This document shows, piece after piece, positions 7,721 through 14,088 of a stretch of 18,315 nucleotides of DNA; the first letter of the stretch is position 1, and each line of letters opens with the position of its first letter. The position numbers were made by a program, and so were the translations under genes. Under the pieces are notes generated by a model. The model did no database searches and was not told the origin of the DNA. It was given only the letters and a program-made list of their open reading frames with translations. Origin of the DNA: Desulfoplanes sp. (GTDB lineage Bacteria; Desulfobacterota; Desulfovibrionia; Desulfovibrionales; Desulfomicrobiaceae); contig JAQVZR010000006.1 of assembly GCA_028708105.1 (NCBI GenBank), positions 1 to 18,315 of the forward strand. The letters are read 5' to 3'.

Positions 7721-9091
7721 TCACGCCTTCAATATCCCCAAAATCTCCGCAGTCTTCTGTTGCATAAGCTCTCTATTCCCCCTGCCTTCCACGTTCAGCC
7801 TAACAACCGGTTCGGTATTGGAACTCCGCACATTAAACCGCCAAGCATCAAATTCCATACTGACGCCATCGGTCGTATCAACCACTGTGGCCAAAGATGC
7901 ATAATGAGCCCGCACCCTGGCCATGGCATTGGGGGCATCTTTAAGCCTGGAATTAATTTCTCCCGACGCAGGAAAGGCTTTTATCCGCTCCCGAACCATA
8001 GCCGACAAGGGGCGACCCGATCTGGAAACAAGTTCCGCCACCAAAAGCCAGGGAATCATACCGGAATCACAATAGCCAAAATCACGAAAATAATGATGGG
8101 CACTCATTTCACCGCCATACACGGCGTCTTCAGCACGCATACGCTCTTTAATAAAGGCATGGCCGGTCTTACTCTGGACGGGGATACCTCCGGCCTTGGT
8201 GACGATATCTATGGTATTCCAGGTCAGTCTGGGATCATGAATAATCTTGGCCCCTGGAAATTTTACCAGGAATGCCTGGGCCAGGAGACCTACAATGTAG
8301 TACCCTTCAATAAAGGCACCTTTTTCATCATAAAAAAAGCACCGGTCAAAATCTCCGTCCCAGGCAATCCCCATGTCCGCACCATGCTCTACAACGGCGT
8401 TGGCCGTGTCGGCCCGGTTTTCCGGAAGCAATGGATTGGGAATCCCGTGGGGAAAGGTGCCGTCCGGCTGGTGATGGATCTTAATGAATTCCACAGGCAC
8501 ACCGGCACAAGCAAAACGTTGTTCAAGAGCATCGATGACAGGCCCTGCCGCGCCATTGCCTGCATTGACCACAAGACGCAGGGACTTGAGTGCTGTCAGA
8601 TCCACATAGCCCATGAGGTGCTCCACAAAAGCGTCTCTGATGACCATAGTTTCGTACTGCCCCCGGGTGACGGCATCAATGGCGGGAAATACTCCTTCCT
8701 CGGCCAGTTTCTGGATATCCCGCAACCCGGAATCCCCGCTGATGGGCACACCACCCCGGAGCACAAGTTTCATCCCGTTATAATCAATGGGATTATGGCT
8801 GGCCGTGACTTCGATAGCCCCGTCCACGTCCAGAGACTGGGCTGCAAAATATATTTCTTCCGTGCCCGTCATGCCGAGATCAAGGACGTTGGAACCCGCA
8901 TCCATCAAGCCTCTGACCAGGGCTTTTTTGAGGGCTTCGCTCGTGGTCCGCACATCGCCCCCCACGGCAACGGCCCGGGGTTTGAGATAGACTCCAAAAG
9001 CCCGGCCGATGCGGTAGGCAATATCTTCGGTAAGTTCATCACCCAGGTGGCCCCGGATGTCGTAGGCTTTGAAACATGTAAGGTGCGTCAT
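7721..9091 (-). CDS. Phosphomannomutase / phosphoglucomutase
   Basis: This 456-residue alpha-D-phosphohexomutase interconverts hexose 1- and 6-phosphates to feed GDP-mannose or UDP-glucose synthesis. All four active-site loops are present: TASHNP with the phosphoserine Ser98 (96-101), metal-binding DGDFDR (245-250), sugar-binding GEMSAHHYF (327-335) and phosphate-binding RSSNTEP (422-428). GEMSAHHYF and the overall length fit the dual-specificity AlgC/ManB type. The start ATG 9091 ([14 protein letters not shown]) has GGAGAG upstream at good spacing; the 14 extra codons to 9133 are not conserved. It is convergent with cysC and probably serves polysaccharide synthesis together with the Wzz-type protein. 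Confidence 0.93.
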   Translation of the reverse strand: MTHLTCFKAYDIRGHLGDELTEDIAYRIGRAFGVYLKPRAVAVGGDVRTTSEALKKALVRGLMDAGSNVLDLGMTGTEEIYFAAQSLDVDGAIEVTASHNPIDYNGMKLVLRGGVPISGDSGLRDIQKLAEEGVFPAIDAVTRGQYETMVIRDAFVEHLMGYVDLTALKSLRLVVNAGNGAAGPVIDALEQRFACAGVPVEFIKIHHQPDGTFPHGIPNPLLPENRADTANAVVEHGADMGIAWDGDFDRCFFYDEKGAFIEGYYIVGLLAQAFLVKFPGAKIIHDPRLTWNTIDIVTKAGGIPVQSKTGHAFIKERMRAEDAVYGGEMSAHHYFRDFGYCDSGMIPWLLVAELVSRSGRPLSAMVRERIKAFPASGEINSRLKDAPNAMARVRAHYASLATVVDTTDGVSMEFDAWRFNVRSSNTEPVVRLNVEGRGNRELMQQKTAEILGILKA

Positions 9092-9489
9092 GGATTGTCT
9101 CTCCGAAAAAATAAACCACCCTGGAACGTGCACACGGCGCTCCAGGAGGTGGTTTTGATTGTCAATAAATGCTGTTCCCGTGCGTTGATCTGGGCGATTT
9201 TCTGTTCAGATGCCAGGTGGTGCATCGCAGCAGCCGCACGATCCATAGCACGTGTCCTGGTCAGCAGATTTCTGGCTGCCAAGCCAAAGATGCTGGCGAT
9301 ACTGATCCCCGGTAATTCTTCCAAGGGACGTTGGATATCATGCGTTGCATTTAGTCGTACATTTGGGAATACGTCAACGAGCGAGTGGGAATCTGCGTAA
9401 AAAATAGGAACATCCCGGTCTTCTGTCCTATTTTTCAAGATCAAAGTGGGTCTGTGTTTTTCGGGCCCTGGTGATGACGTGTTCTGCAA
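9092..9489 (-). other. Open frame of doubtful coding status upstream of the mutase
   Basis: A frame of about 130 codons from TTG 9489 reads through the mutase ribosome-binding site and ends at 9088. The central part (PLEELPGISIASIFGLAARN then [20 protein letters not shown]) has a plausible helical composition but I do not recognise it. The C-terminal end overlaps the mutase leader and cannot be conserved. There is no ribosome-binding site. It could be a gene fragment; the first part contains the palindrome at 9400-9435, which argues against an intact gene. Confidence 0.2.
9400..9435. repeat. REP-like palindrome with AAAAATAGGA / TCCTATTTTT arms
   Basis: AAAAATAGGA (9400-9409) is a perfect inverted match of TCCTATTTTT (9426-9435), with CA/TG extending the stem past a bulge. 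The AATAGGACAG core read on the minus strand is reminiscent of the GGGACAGGC motifs further right, so it may be another transposase-associated repeat. Confidence 0.6.
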
Positions 9490-9696
9490 TTTTTTCGCAA
9501 AGAGGATGCCTTAGGTTCCCCCCATTCTTAAACCACTGCCCGACAAACTAAGGCGGGGTATGCGGGATACGTTTTGAAAAAAACGGGGCGGGGTAAGGCG
9601 GGGTATTCGAGCTCGTTTAGTGGGTCAAACTGGCAACATAACTAAACTCGCTACATAATGTCCCTTTGTTCACTCTTTGTTCACTCCTTTGTTATA
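9490..9696. other. Non-coding stretch with short direct repeats
   Basis: No gene is seen. TAAGGCGGGGTAT occurs at 9549-9561 and again at 9594-9606 (45-bp spacing), and TTTGTTCACTC occurs twice between 9664 and 9686. It marks the left border of the module-rich region. Confidence 0.5.
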
Positions 9697-9732
9697 TAGA
9701 AAAAACGCCCCGATTATTACAACCGAGGCGTT
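9697..9732 (-). terminator. Rho-independent terminator after the HEPN gene
   Basis: On the minus strand AACGCCTCGG pairs with CCGGGGCGTT-like sequence (plus-strand arms 9704-9712 and 9724-9732, one mismatch) and is followed by a TTTTTT run. It lies 30 bp beyond the HEPN stop. Confidence 0.75.
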
Positions 9733-9762
9733 CCTTTCCCATATGTGCACTTCAAACAGACA

Positions 9763-10122
9763 TCACCCAAGCATTTCCAAAATTTTTCTGGCATCCCGGA
9801 AAGAAATTTGAAGATCATTCTTTGTCACTTTCGGCCGTTCATGATAGTCAGCCTGGACACGACCCACCTTCAATCTGCTCAAAATCTTTCTTATTTTTTT
9901 CTTTTTCTGAGAAGTACCCTCGTTCAGGAATACAAGCAAACGCGCATGCTCGCTCCCGAATGATGATTCAAAATCAAAAGCCAGCTTTGTCATATGAAAT
10001 GCAGCATAGTACGCTCGGCTGATACCGGCTCTATAAAAAGCTTCCTGATTCTCCTGGCGTTGTTCGGCAATTTCTCCAAGAGAATCAGCAACCTCAATAT
10101 ATTGCGACCATTCAAATTTCAT
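9763..10122 (-). CDS. HEPN-domain protein (UPF0332-like), probable RNase toxin
   Basis: The 119-residue helical protein carries the UPF0332/HEPN hallmark SRAYYAAFHMTKLAF (35-49) followed by a conserved second half with RVQADYH (88-94). The latter gives an R-x5-H arrangement that fits the RX4-6H catalytic motif of HEPN ribonucleases. HEPN proteins of this sort are commonly toxins of two-gene toxin-antitoxin systems. The start ATG 10122 lies inside the end of the upstream gene (GAAAATGAAATTTGA, 11-bp overlap), so translation is probably coupled. The frame is open further upstream to 10191, but that part is the companion's coding region in another frame. Toxicity is inferred from family, not shown. 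Confidence 0.75.
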   Translation of the reverse strand: MKFEWSQYIEVADSLGEIAEQRQENQEAFYRAGISRAYYAAFHMTKLAFDFESSFGSEHARLLVFLNEGTSQKKKKIRKILSRLKVGRVQADYHERPKVTKNDLQISFRDARKILEMLG

Positions 10123-10609
10123 TTTCGTACTGAACCATTGCAACGATCCGATTCCACAAGGGACCAGCCTCGTGCTCGATCCACCAGTCATCGAGTTCCA
10201 TCATTTTCTCGAACGCATCATCCGGCCCTTCTTTGGGAGAAATAACCAACAGGATATCACGTTCATGTCCTTCTTCGCGAACCGGGGACTCTTTCAGGTA
10301 CAATCTGGGGGCATCAAACAATTCCAGCACCTTTCGACGGGATCGGTCGATAATCTCAATCAATTCAGGACATTTTGTAAAGCGTTCCACCATTACATCA
10401 TCGTCAACCGCTTCAAAATGGCCCAGCACCTGACAGATCTTTTCATGAGTGTGATGCCGGGCACTCTCTTCCAATTTCTCCCAGGTCACACGCTTCACAC
10501 GCCCTTGACCTGTGCTGGATTCAAGAGAGCTTCCAATCACCAAAATCTTTCCAGGAAGGCTACTGCAGATACTCTCAAACGAATTCCACGTGAAACTCCC
10601 AAATGGCAT
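10112..10609 (-). CDS. Conserved companion of the HEPN gene, possible antitoxin
   Basis: The frame encodes up to 165 residues. Its second half (ERFTKCPELIEIIDRSRRKV, LFDAPRLYLKESPV, ILLVISPKEGPDDAFEKMME, LDDWWIEHE) resembles a small family that I recall as frequently adjacent to UPF0332-type HEPN genes, with a typical DxxWW ending. It is not the usual MNT nucleotidyltransferase: no GSxxxG...DxD is seen. The start is uncertain. The first ATG (10609) is supplied by the GGGACAGGCAAACTATG repeat, while ATG 10393 would leave only the conserved half. The end overlaps the HEPN start by 11 bp. If the pair is a toxin-antitoxin system, this is the antitoxin by elimination. Confidence 0.6.
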   Translation of the reverse strand: MPFGSFTWNSFESICSSLPGKILVIGSSLESSTGQGRVKRVTWEKLEESARHHTHEKICQVLGHFEAVDDDVMVERFTKCPELIEIIDRSRRKVLELFDAPRLYLKESPVREEGHERDILLVISPKEGPDDAFEKMMELDDWWIEHEAGPLWNRIVAMVQYENEI

Positions 10610-10624
10610 AGTTTGCCTGTCCCT
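10607..10624 (-). repeat. RAYT-associated motif, copy 1
   Basis: Minus-strand AGGGACAGGCAAACTATG, identical over 18 bp to copies at 12593 and 14056. Its terminal ATG is the first start codon of the HEPN companion frame. Confidence 0.85.
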
Positions 10625-10669
10625 ATCTTCTTCATGTCATGTCATGGAGAGCAGCCTACAAGTTACTCC

Positions 10670-10996
10670 TCAAGCTTCCAGCAACTCCCCATTGTTTTGG
10701 CATGGTTTGTTGAAAGGAATTATCTTCGAAAGAGGATAACTCGCTTTTTCTTTTGCTAGGTCAAGGTCATATTTTGTTTGAATATTCAAAAAATAGTTTT
10801 CGGACATGCCGAAAAATTTAGCTAGTTTCAAAGCGTTCACTGGAGAAATATTTCTTTTCCCTTTCAAAATTTCTCCAAGAGCAGTTTGAGGAATATCTGT
10901 TCTTTTCGAAACTGTATATGCTGTTATTCCTAGTGGATCTATAAATTCTTCTTTTAAAATAATTCCTGGATGTTCTAAAGGAATTTTGTTTGACAT
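10670..10996 (-). CDS. higA: HigA-type XRE antitoxin
   Basis: The 108-residue protein begins with IPLEHPGIILKEEFIDPLGI, the typical HigA/VapI entry, and has an XRE helix-turn-helix (about 20-80: YTVSKRTDIPQTALGEILKG, KRNISPVNALKLAKFFGMSE). It neutralises HigB and represses the operon by binding an upstream palindrome. The start ATG 10996 has a strong AAGGAGGAACC site. It lies 12 bp downstream of higB in the usual toxin-first order. The DNA is more AT-rich than the flanking housekeeping genes, which fits horizontal gain. Confidence 0.9.
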   Translation of the reverse strand: MSNKIPLEHPGIILKEEFIDPLGITAYTVSKRTDIPQTALGEILKGKRNISPVNALKLAKFFGMSENYFLNIQTKYDLDLAKEKASYPLSKIIPFNKPCQNNGELLEA

Positions 10997-11008
10997 AGTG
11001 GTTCCTCC

Positions 11009-11293
11009 TTAATGGTAATCTATGATTTCGACATCAAAAGCTTCACCGTCACTGAATTGAAAGCAGACTCTCCATTGATCATTGATTCTGATCGAGTATT
11101 GACCTTTTTTGTCACCTTTCAATTTTTCCAAGCGATTGGAGGGGGGGAGTCTCAAATCATTAAGGGTCGAAGCTGAGTCGAGCATAATCAGTCTACGCCG
11201 TGCATGCGTTTGGATATCTTTGGAAAATTTCTTCGAGAATTGTCTTTGCCAAATTTTCTCAGTTTCTTTGCATTTGAACTTTTGAATACTCAT
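11009..11293 (-). CDS. higB: HigB-type RelE/ParE-fold mRNA interferase toxin
   Basis: The 94-residue protein has the HigB/GraT pattern: IQKFKCKETEKIWQ, FSKKFSKDIQTHARRRLIML, LNDLRLPPSNRLEKLKGDKK, GQYSIRINDQWRVCFQF and DVEIIDYH. These toxins cut mRNA on the ribosome and are held by HigA. The start ATG 11293 has no Shine-Dalgarno sequence, and the predicted transcription start falls on the ATG (see the promoter entry), so the mRNA may be leaderless. A low toxin yield relative to the strongly initiated higA would be a natural consequence. Confidence 0.9.
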   Translation of the reverse strand: MSIQKFKCKETEKIWQRQFSKKFSKDIQTHARRRLIMLDSASTLNDLRLPPSNRLEKLKGDKKGQYSIRINDQWRVCFQFSDGEAFDVEIIDYH

Positions 11294-11298
11294 ATTTT

Positions 11299-11327
11299 TT
11301 AATAACGACTACCGATAGTATCGTCAA
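11299..11327 (-). promoter_or_regulatory. higBA promoter with embedded palindromic operator
   Basis: On the minus strand TTGACG (11327-11322) and TATTAA (11304-11299) are separated by exactly 17 bp. The palindrome CGATA-g-TATCG (11313-11323) lies in the spacer and overlaps the -35, a natural HigA operator. The -10 ends 5 bp before the higB ATG. Confidence 0.6.
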
Positions 11328-11360
11328 CCATCACTAATCATTTTATTCTGAAGAAAAAAA

Positions 11361-11377
11361 GGGACAGGCAGACTATT
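11361..11377 (+). repeat. RAYT-associated motif, left end (inverted copy)
   Basis: GGGACAGGCAGACTATT, in opposite orientation to the copies at 10607, 12593 and 14056 and with one central A-to-G difference. It lies 67 bp upstream of the transposase start. Confidence 0.8.
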
Positions 11378-11443
11378 CTGGATTCCTCTTTGTAGCTGTG
11401 GTACGGCAAAGTCATCCATTCACTCCTAGATCCGGAGGTCGTC

Positions 11444-12361
11444 ATGCCCCGCATTCCCCGGCTTCTTGTGCCCGAAACCCCTGCCGTCTACCACGTCATC
11501 TCACGCACTGCTCTGCCCGGGCTTCCCTTTACTGCCGCGGACAAGGATTATCTGCAGTCTCTGATCCTTCGCTTTTCCAAGATCTATTTCACCGAAATTC
11601 TTGGATTCTGTCTCATGGACAATCATTTCCATCTTCTGGTGCGCATGTTCCCCAAAGATCATGGTGACGAAGCCGCACTTCGGACACGCTTTAAACTAAC
11701 CCATGGAGACAAGGCCGCCTTTTCCCCGTCAAAGATTGCCGCATACAGGGAAAAGTGGAGCTCTCTTTCGGAGTTTGTCAAAGATATCAAGCAGACTTTT
11801 TCCAGGTATTTCAACAAGAAAAATAACAGAAAAGGCTATCTCTGGGGGGACCGGTTCAAGAGCGTGATCGTTCAGGACGGGCATACGCTGGTCAATTGTC
11901 TGGCGTATATCGATCTGAATCCTGTGCGGGCGAATATGGTTCAGCGCCCTGAAGACTACCGATGGTCGTCTCTAGGCTATCACGTTCAGACCGGCAACCG
12001 TGCCGATTTTCTGAGCCTGGATCTGGGCTTGGCGGACTGGGGGATCGAGAGGAAAAACCGGTTCCGGAAATATCGGGAATTTATCTATGAAACCGGTGCA
12101 CTGGATACGGGAAAAGGCGCACAGCTGGACCCGAAGATGGTGAAGAAGGAGCGCAAAAAAGGATACCGGCTCACCGTCGCCGACCGTCTCAGATACAAAA
12201 CCCGGTATTTCACGGATGCAGGCGTCATCGGAACAAAAGAGTTCGTGGCCCGGCATTCCAGAAAATTTCACGATCATTTTGCCTGCAAACAGGAAAAGAA
12301 ACCCCGCAAGGTGGAGGGCCTTGACGGGATCTTTTCGTTGAAACGTTTGTCCAACGCCTGA
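11444..12361 (+). CDS. REP-associated tyrosine transposase (RAYT, Y1_Tnp family)
   Basis: The 305-residue protein opens with MPRIPRLLVPETPAVYHVIS and has the HUH motif as HFH (61-63, in LMDNHFHLLV) and the catalytic Tyr122 in FSRYFNKKNNRKGYLWGDRF. A further conserved block reads LAYIDLNPVRANMV...YRWSS. The C-terminal extension (about 200-305) is rich in Lys/Arg and recurs in the truncated copy at 13612-13928. RAYTs are single-copy-type relatives of IS200/IS605 transposases that cleave single-stranded palindromic REP sequences. The start ATG 11444 follows GGAGG with 6 nt spacing, so the gene looks expressible. All expected catalytic residues are visible. Confidence 0.92.
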   Translation: MPRIPRLLVPETPAVYHVISRTALPGLPFTAADKDYLQSLILRFSKIYFTEILGFCLMDNHFHLLVRMFPKDHGDEAALRTRFKLTHGDKAAFSPSKIAAYREKWSSLSEFVKDIKQTFSRYFNKKNNRKGYLWGDRFKSVIVQDGHTLVNCLAYIDLNPVRANMVQRPEDYRWSSLGYHVQTGNRADFLSLDLGLADWGIERKNRFRKYREFIYETGALDTGKGAQLDPKMVKKERKKGYRLTVADRLRYKTRYFTDAGVIGTKEFVARHSRKFHDHFACKQEKKPRKVEGLDGIFSLKRLSNA

Positions 12362-12500
12362 ACAGAATTTTTTTGAAAGAGGGGATTTCTCCAGGGACAA
12401 TCATAAGATTGCCTCTGGTTTTGTGCGTGCAAAATTCAAAGAATCATTGCTATTGCGGCTTTTTCTCTCCCTTTCTCTTCCAGAGTCGACCTTTTTTGCC

Positions 12501-12610
12501 GTACGCAACCGTGGGGGAGTGTTTGCGCGGGGGACTTTTTGCGTTTTTGGATGAAAATCTGGTGGAAAGCATAGGGCAAGAAGAAGTGGGAGCATAGTTT
12601 GCCTGTCCCT
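12501..12610. repeat. ~110-bp duplicated block, copy A (RAYT right end)
   Basis: The block from GTACGCAACCGTG through GTGTTTGCGCGGGG, AAAATCTGGTGGAAAGCATA and CATAGTTTGCCTGTCCCT is repeated at 13963-14073 with scattered mismatches and small indels. It ends at the element's terminal motif (12593-12610). Confidence 0.88.
12593..12610 (-). repeat. RAYT-associated motif, right end
   Basis: Minus-strand AGGGACAGGCAAACTATG, identical to the copies at 10607 and 14056 and inverted relative to the left end at 11361. Confidence 0.85.
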
Positions 12611-12700
12611 ATCCCTTTCTCGGGTGGGGATGACGGTGAAAAGACGAAGCTCAAAATGTCATCAAATGGAGGCCTTTTTATTCTTGCGGAAATGGATTTC

Positions 12701-12745
12701 TTGACAATGGTTTAAAATGAGATATTTTATCTCAATATAAAGGAG
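12701..12745 (+). promoter_or_regulatory. Promoter, palindromic operator and RBS of the hybrid antitoxin operon
   Basis: TTGACA (12701-12706) is followed 16 bp later by TATTTT (12723-12728). A perfect palindrome TGAGATA-ttt-TATCTCA (12718-12734) covers the -10, a likely autoregulatory site. GGAG (12742-12745) lies 7 nt before ATG 12753; AGGAGATAAA also repeats a half-site-like GAGATA. Confidence 0.65.
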
Positions 12746-12752
12746 ATAAATC

Positions 12753-13184
12753 ATGCAAACACAAAACATGACCCATGCCCAAATAGCCATCCCCGCTGAC
12801 AACCTTGCGCTGATAACAGATCTGATCACCAAGCTTGGTGGACAAGTAATGAACTATTCTTGCCCCTATCCGTCCTGCAATCCGATGCCAGAGGTTGAAC
12901 GCGGTGGGAAAATGCTCAAAGAACTTCGCCACAGGGCAGGTCTCACCCAAAAAAAAGTAGCTAGCACTCTTGGAATTCCTCAGAGTCATATTTCAGAATT
13001 CGAGAGGAATAAGCGCAACATTCCCTATAAGCATGCTCAAAAACTTGCGACACTACTACACACTATTCCAAGTCATTTTATGATGCCTAACAATGAAACC
13101 CGTGAGGCGATGGACGAACTGGGAAAGGGTAAAGGTGAGCGCTGTGTATCTGTAGAAAAATTGTTTGACAGCTTGGAGATATAG
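12753..13184 (+). CDS. Hybrid antitoxin: XRE DNA-binding domain with RelB/DinJ-like tail
   Basis: The 143-residue protein has three parts. The N-terminal segment (1-50) reads IPADNLALITDLITKLGGQV and contains three Cys/Pro-rich residues groups (CPYPSCNP); I do not recognise it. A clear XRE helix-turn-helix follows at 54-105 (LRHRAGLTQKKVASTLGIPQ, SHISEFERNKRNIPYKHAQK). The C-terminal 113-143 (NNETREAMDELGKGKGERCV, SVEKLFDSLEI) matches the toxin-wrapping tail of RelB/DinJ antitoxins, which normally follows a ribbon-helix-helix domain. The stop lies 3 bp before the YafQ-type toxin start. It therefore most likely neutralises that toxin and represses its own operon at the palindrome just upstream. 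Confidence 0.82.
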   Translation: MQTQNMTHAQIAIPADNLALITDLITKLGGQVMNYSCPYPSCNPMPEVERGGKMLKELRHRAGLTQKKVASTLGIPQSHISEFERNKRNIPYKHAQKLATLLHTIPSHFMMPNNETREAMDELGKGKGERCVSVEKLFDSLEI

Positions 13185-13187
13185 CCA

Positions 13188-13460
13188 ATGCTGACAACAG
13201 TTTACTCGTCAAGATTCCGAAAAGATATTAAGCGGATGAAAAAGCGCGGCAAAAACATGGAAAAACTTAAAACATTGCTCACCCTTCTGATCAATGAAGA
13301 GCCTCTGCCCGATTGGTATCAAGCTCATCTGTTAAAAGGTAACTGGCTACCTTTTTGGGATGCTCATATCGAGCCGGACTGGCTTCTCATTTACTTACAA
13401 AAAGAGGATGAACTTTATTTGGCACGAACCGGAACTCATGCTGATATATTTAATTTATAG
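13188..13460 (+). CDS. YafQ-family type II toxin (RelE superfamily mRNA interferase)
   Basis: The 90-residue protein shows the YafQ pattern: SSRFRKDIKRMKKRGKNMEK near the start, then LPDWYQAHLLKGNWLPFWDA, HIEPDWLLIYLQKEDELYLA and RTGTHADIF at the end. YafQ toxins cleave mRNA in the ribosomal A site; the His/Asp-rich end (H-I-E-P-D, TGTHADIF) carries the usual catalytic positions. Length is normal. It starts 3 bp after the antitoxin stop, so the two are co-transcribed and coupled. Confidence 0.9.
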   Translation: MLTTVYSSRFRKDIKRMKKRGKNMEKLKTLLTLLINEEPLPDWYQAHLLKGNWLPFWDAHIEPDWLLIYLQKEDELYLARTGTHADIFNL

Positions 13461-13611
13461 TCAAAAACAAAGAACTTGTCCCATAGTTTTTCTCATCTTC
13501 GTATCCTGTTTGTTTTTGTTTCTGTCCTTTCCTGTCAGCTCTGCATAAGGTCTGCTACGGCTCGCAGGCTCGCCAAGCATTCACTTTCCCCGTTTCCGTG
13601 CCTCCCTTCCT

Positions 13612-13928
13612 CTAGCACTTTTTCAACCTCTTTATGGAGTATACCCCGTCCGCTCCGGTCAGGGCTATGAACTTCCGCTCATTTTTGGATTTCAAAAGAT
13701 ATTTAACCTGATCGAAAACCTCCTGGACGAATTCCTTTGATCCCAGGATACCGGCATCGCTGAAATATTTGGTCCGGTAGCAGAAGAGTTCGAATCGCTT
13801 CATCTCAAAATTCTTCTTCCGCTCCCTAGCTACGATCTTCTGGTCCATAGGTTTCCCCTTGCCCGTATTCACAGCGCCGGTCTCATAGATAAATTGTCTA
13901 TATTTACGAATGATTTCAGCGGGATCAG
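13612..13928 (-). pseudogene. C-terminal fragment of a second RAYT transposase
   Basis: On the minus strand the frame reads PAEIIRKYRQFIYETGAVNT, GKGKPMDQKIVARERKKNFE, YRTKYFSDAGILGSKEFV and ends GVYSIKRLKKC. This aligns with residues about 202-305 of the intact transposase (RFRKYREFIYETGALDTGKG, YKTRYFTDAGVIGTKEFVAR, GIFSLKRLSNA). The HUH and Tyr parts are missing, and a stop codon lies just upstream. The sequence is clearly divergent from the intact gene, so it derives from a different, older element and not from a recent duplication. Confidence 0.88.
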
Positions 13929-13934
13929 GTCAAG

Positions 13935-13952
13935 TACAAACAACCTGTCCCT
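13935..13952 (-). repeat. Degenerate RAYT-associated motif beside the transposase fragment
   Basis: Plus strand GTACAAACAACCTGTCCCT matches the end of CATAGTTTGCCTGTCCCT at its CCTGTCCCT half. It lies directly at the broken 5' side of the RAYT fragment. Confidence 0.5.
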
Positions 13953-13962
13953 TTGTTTCCTA

Positions 13963-14073
13963 GTACGCAACCGTGAGGAGAGTGTTTGCGCGGGGAGGCT
14001 TTTGCGTTTCAGGATAAAAATCTGGTGGAAAGCATAGGGAAAGAAGAGGTGTGAGCATAGTTTGCCTGTCCCT
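13963..14073. repeat. ~110-bp duplicated block, copy B
   Basis: Homologous along its length to 12501-12610, in the same orientation, and likewise ending in CATAGTTTGCCTGTCCCT (14056-14073). Here it is next to a RAYT fragment of opposite orientation and ends 15 bp from the HAD phosphatase stop codon. Confidence 0.88.
14056..14073 (-). repeat. RAYT-associated motif, copy near the HAD gene
   Basis: Minus-strand AGGGACAGGCAAACTATG, identical to the copies at 10607 and 12593. It forms the end of the duplicated block 13963-14073, 15 bp from the HAD stop codon. Confidence 0.85.
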
Positions 14074-14088
14074 ACTCGCCTGTCTGTC

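Larger units (their letters stand above)
11361..12610 (+). mobile_element. RAYT element bounded by inverted GGGACAGGC motifs
   Basis: GGGACAGGCAGACTATT at 11361-11377 and the inverted CATAGTTTGCCTGTCCCT at 12593-12610 enclose a single transposase gene. The two ends match at 15 of 16 positions over GGGACAGGC(A/G)GACTAT-type sequence allowing for the A/G change. No target-site duplication is evident, as expected for HUH-type single-strand transposition. The true cleavage sites may lie slightly outside or inside these motifs. Confidence 0.7.
12362..12700. other. Non-coding tail of the RAYT element and adjacent spacer
   Basis: No gene is supported. 12362-12500 is AT-rich without recognisable structure, 12501-12610 is a 110-bp repeat shared with 13963-14073, and 12611-12700 is featureless up to the antitoxin promoter. 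Confidence 0.55.

Noticed and set aside
7640..9400. 586-codon plus-strand frame over the phosphohexomutase
   Set aside because: It is antisense to a gene with all four catalytic loops conserved; the long frame reflects codon composition.
9549..9686. Phage or integrative-element attachment site suggested by the direct repeats
   Set aside because: No integrase, tRNA gene or matching second copy was found in the window; the repeats are only 11-13 bp and close together.
10172..10759. 195-codon plus-strand frame across the HEPN companion
   Set aside because: It is antisense to a better supported gene that overlaps the HEPN start, and crosses the dispersed motif.
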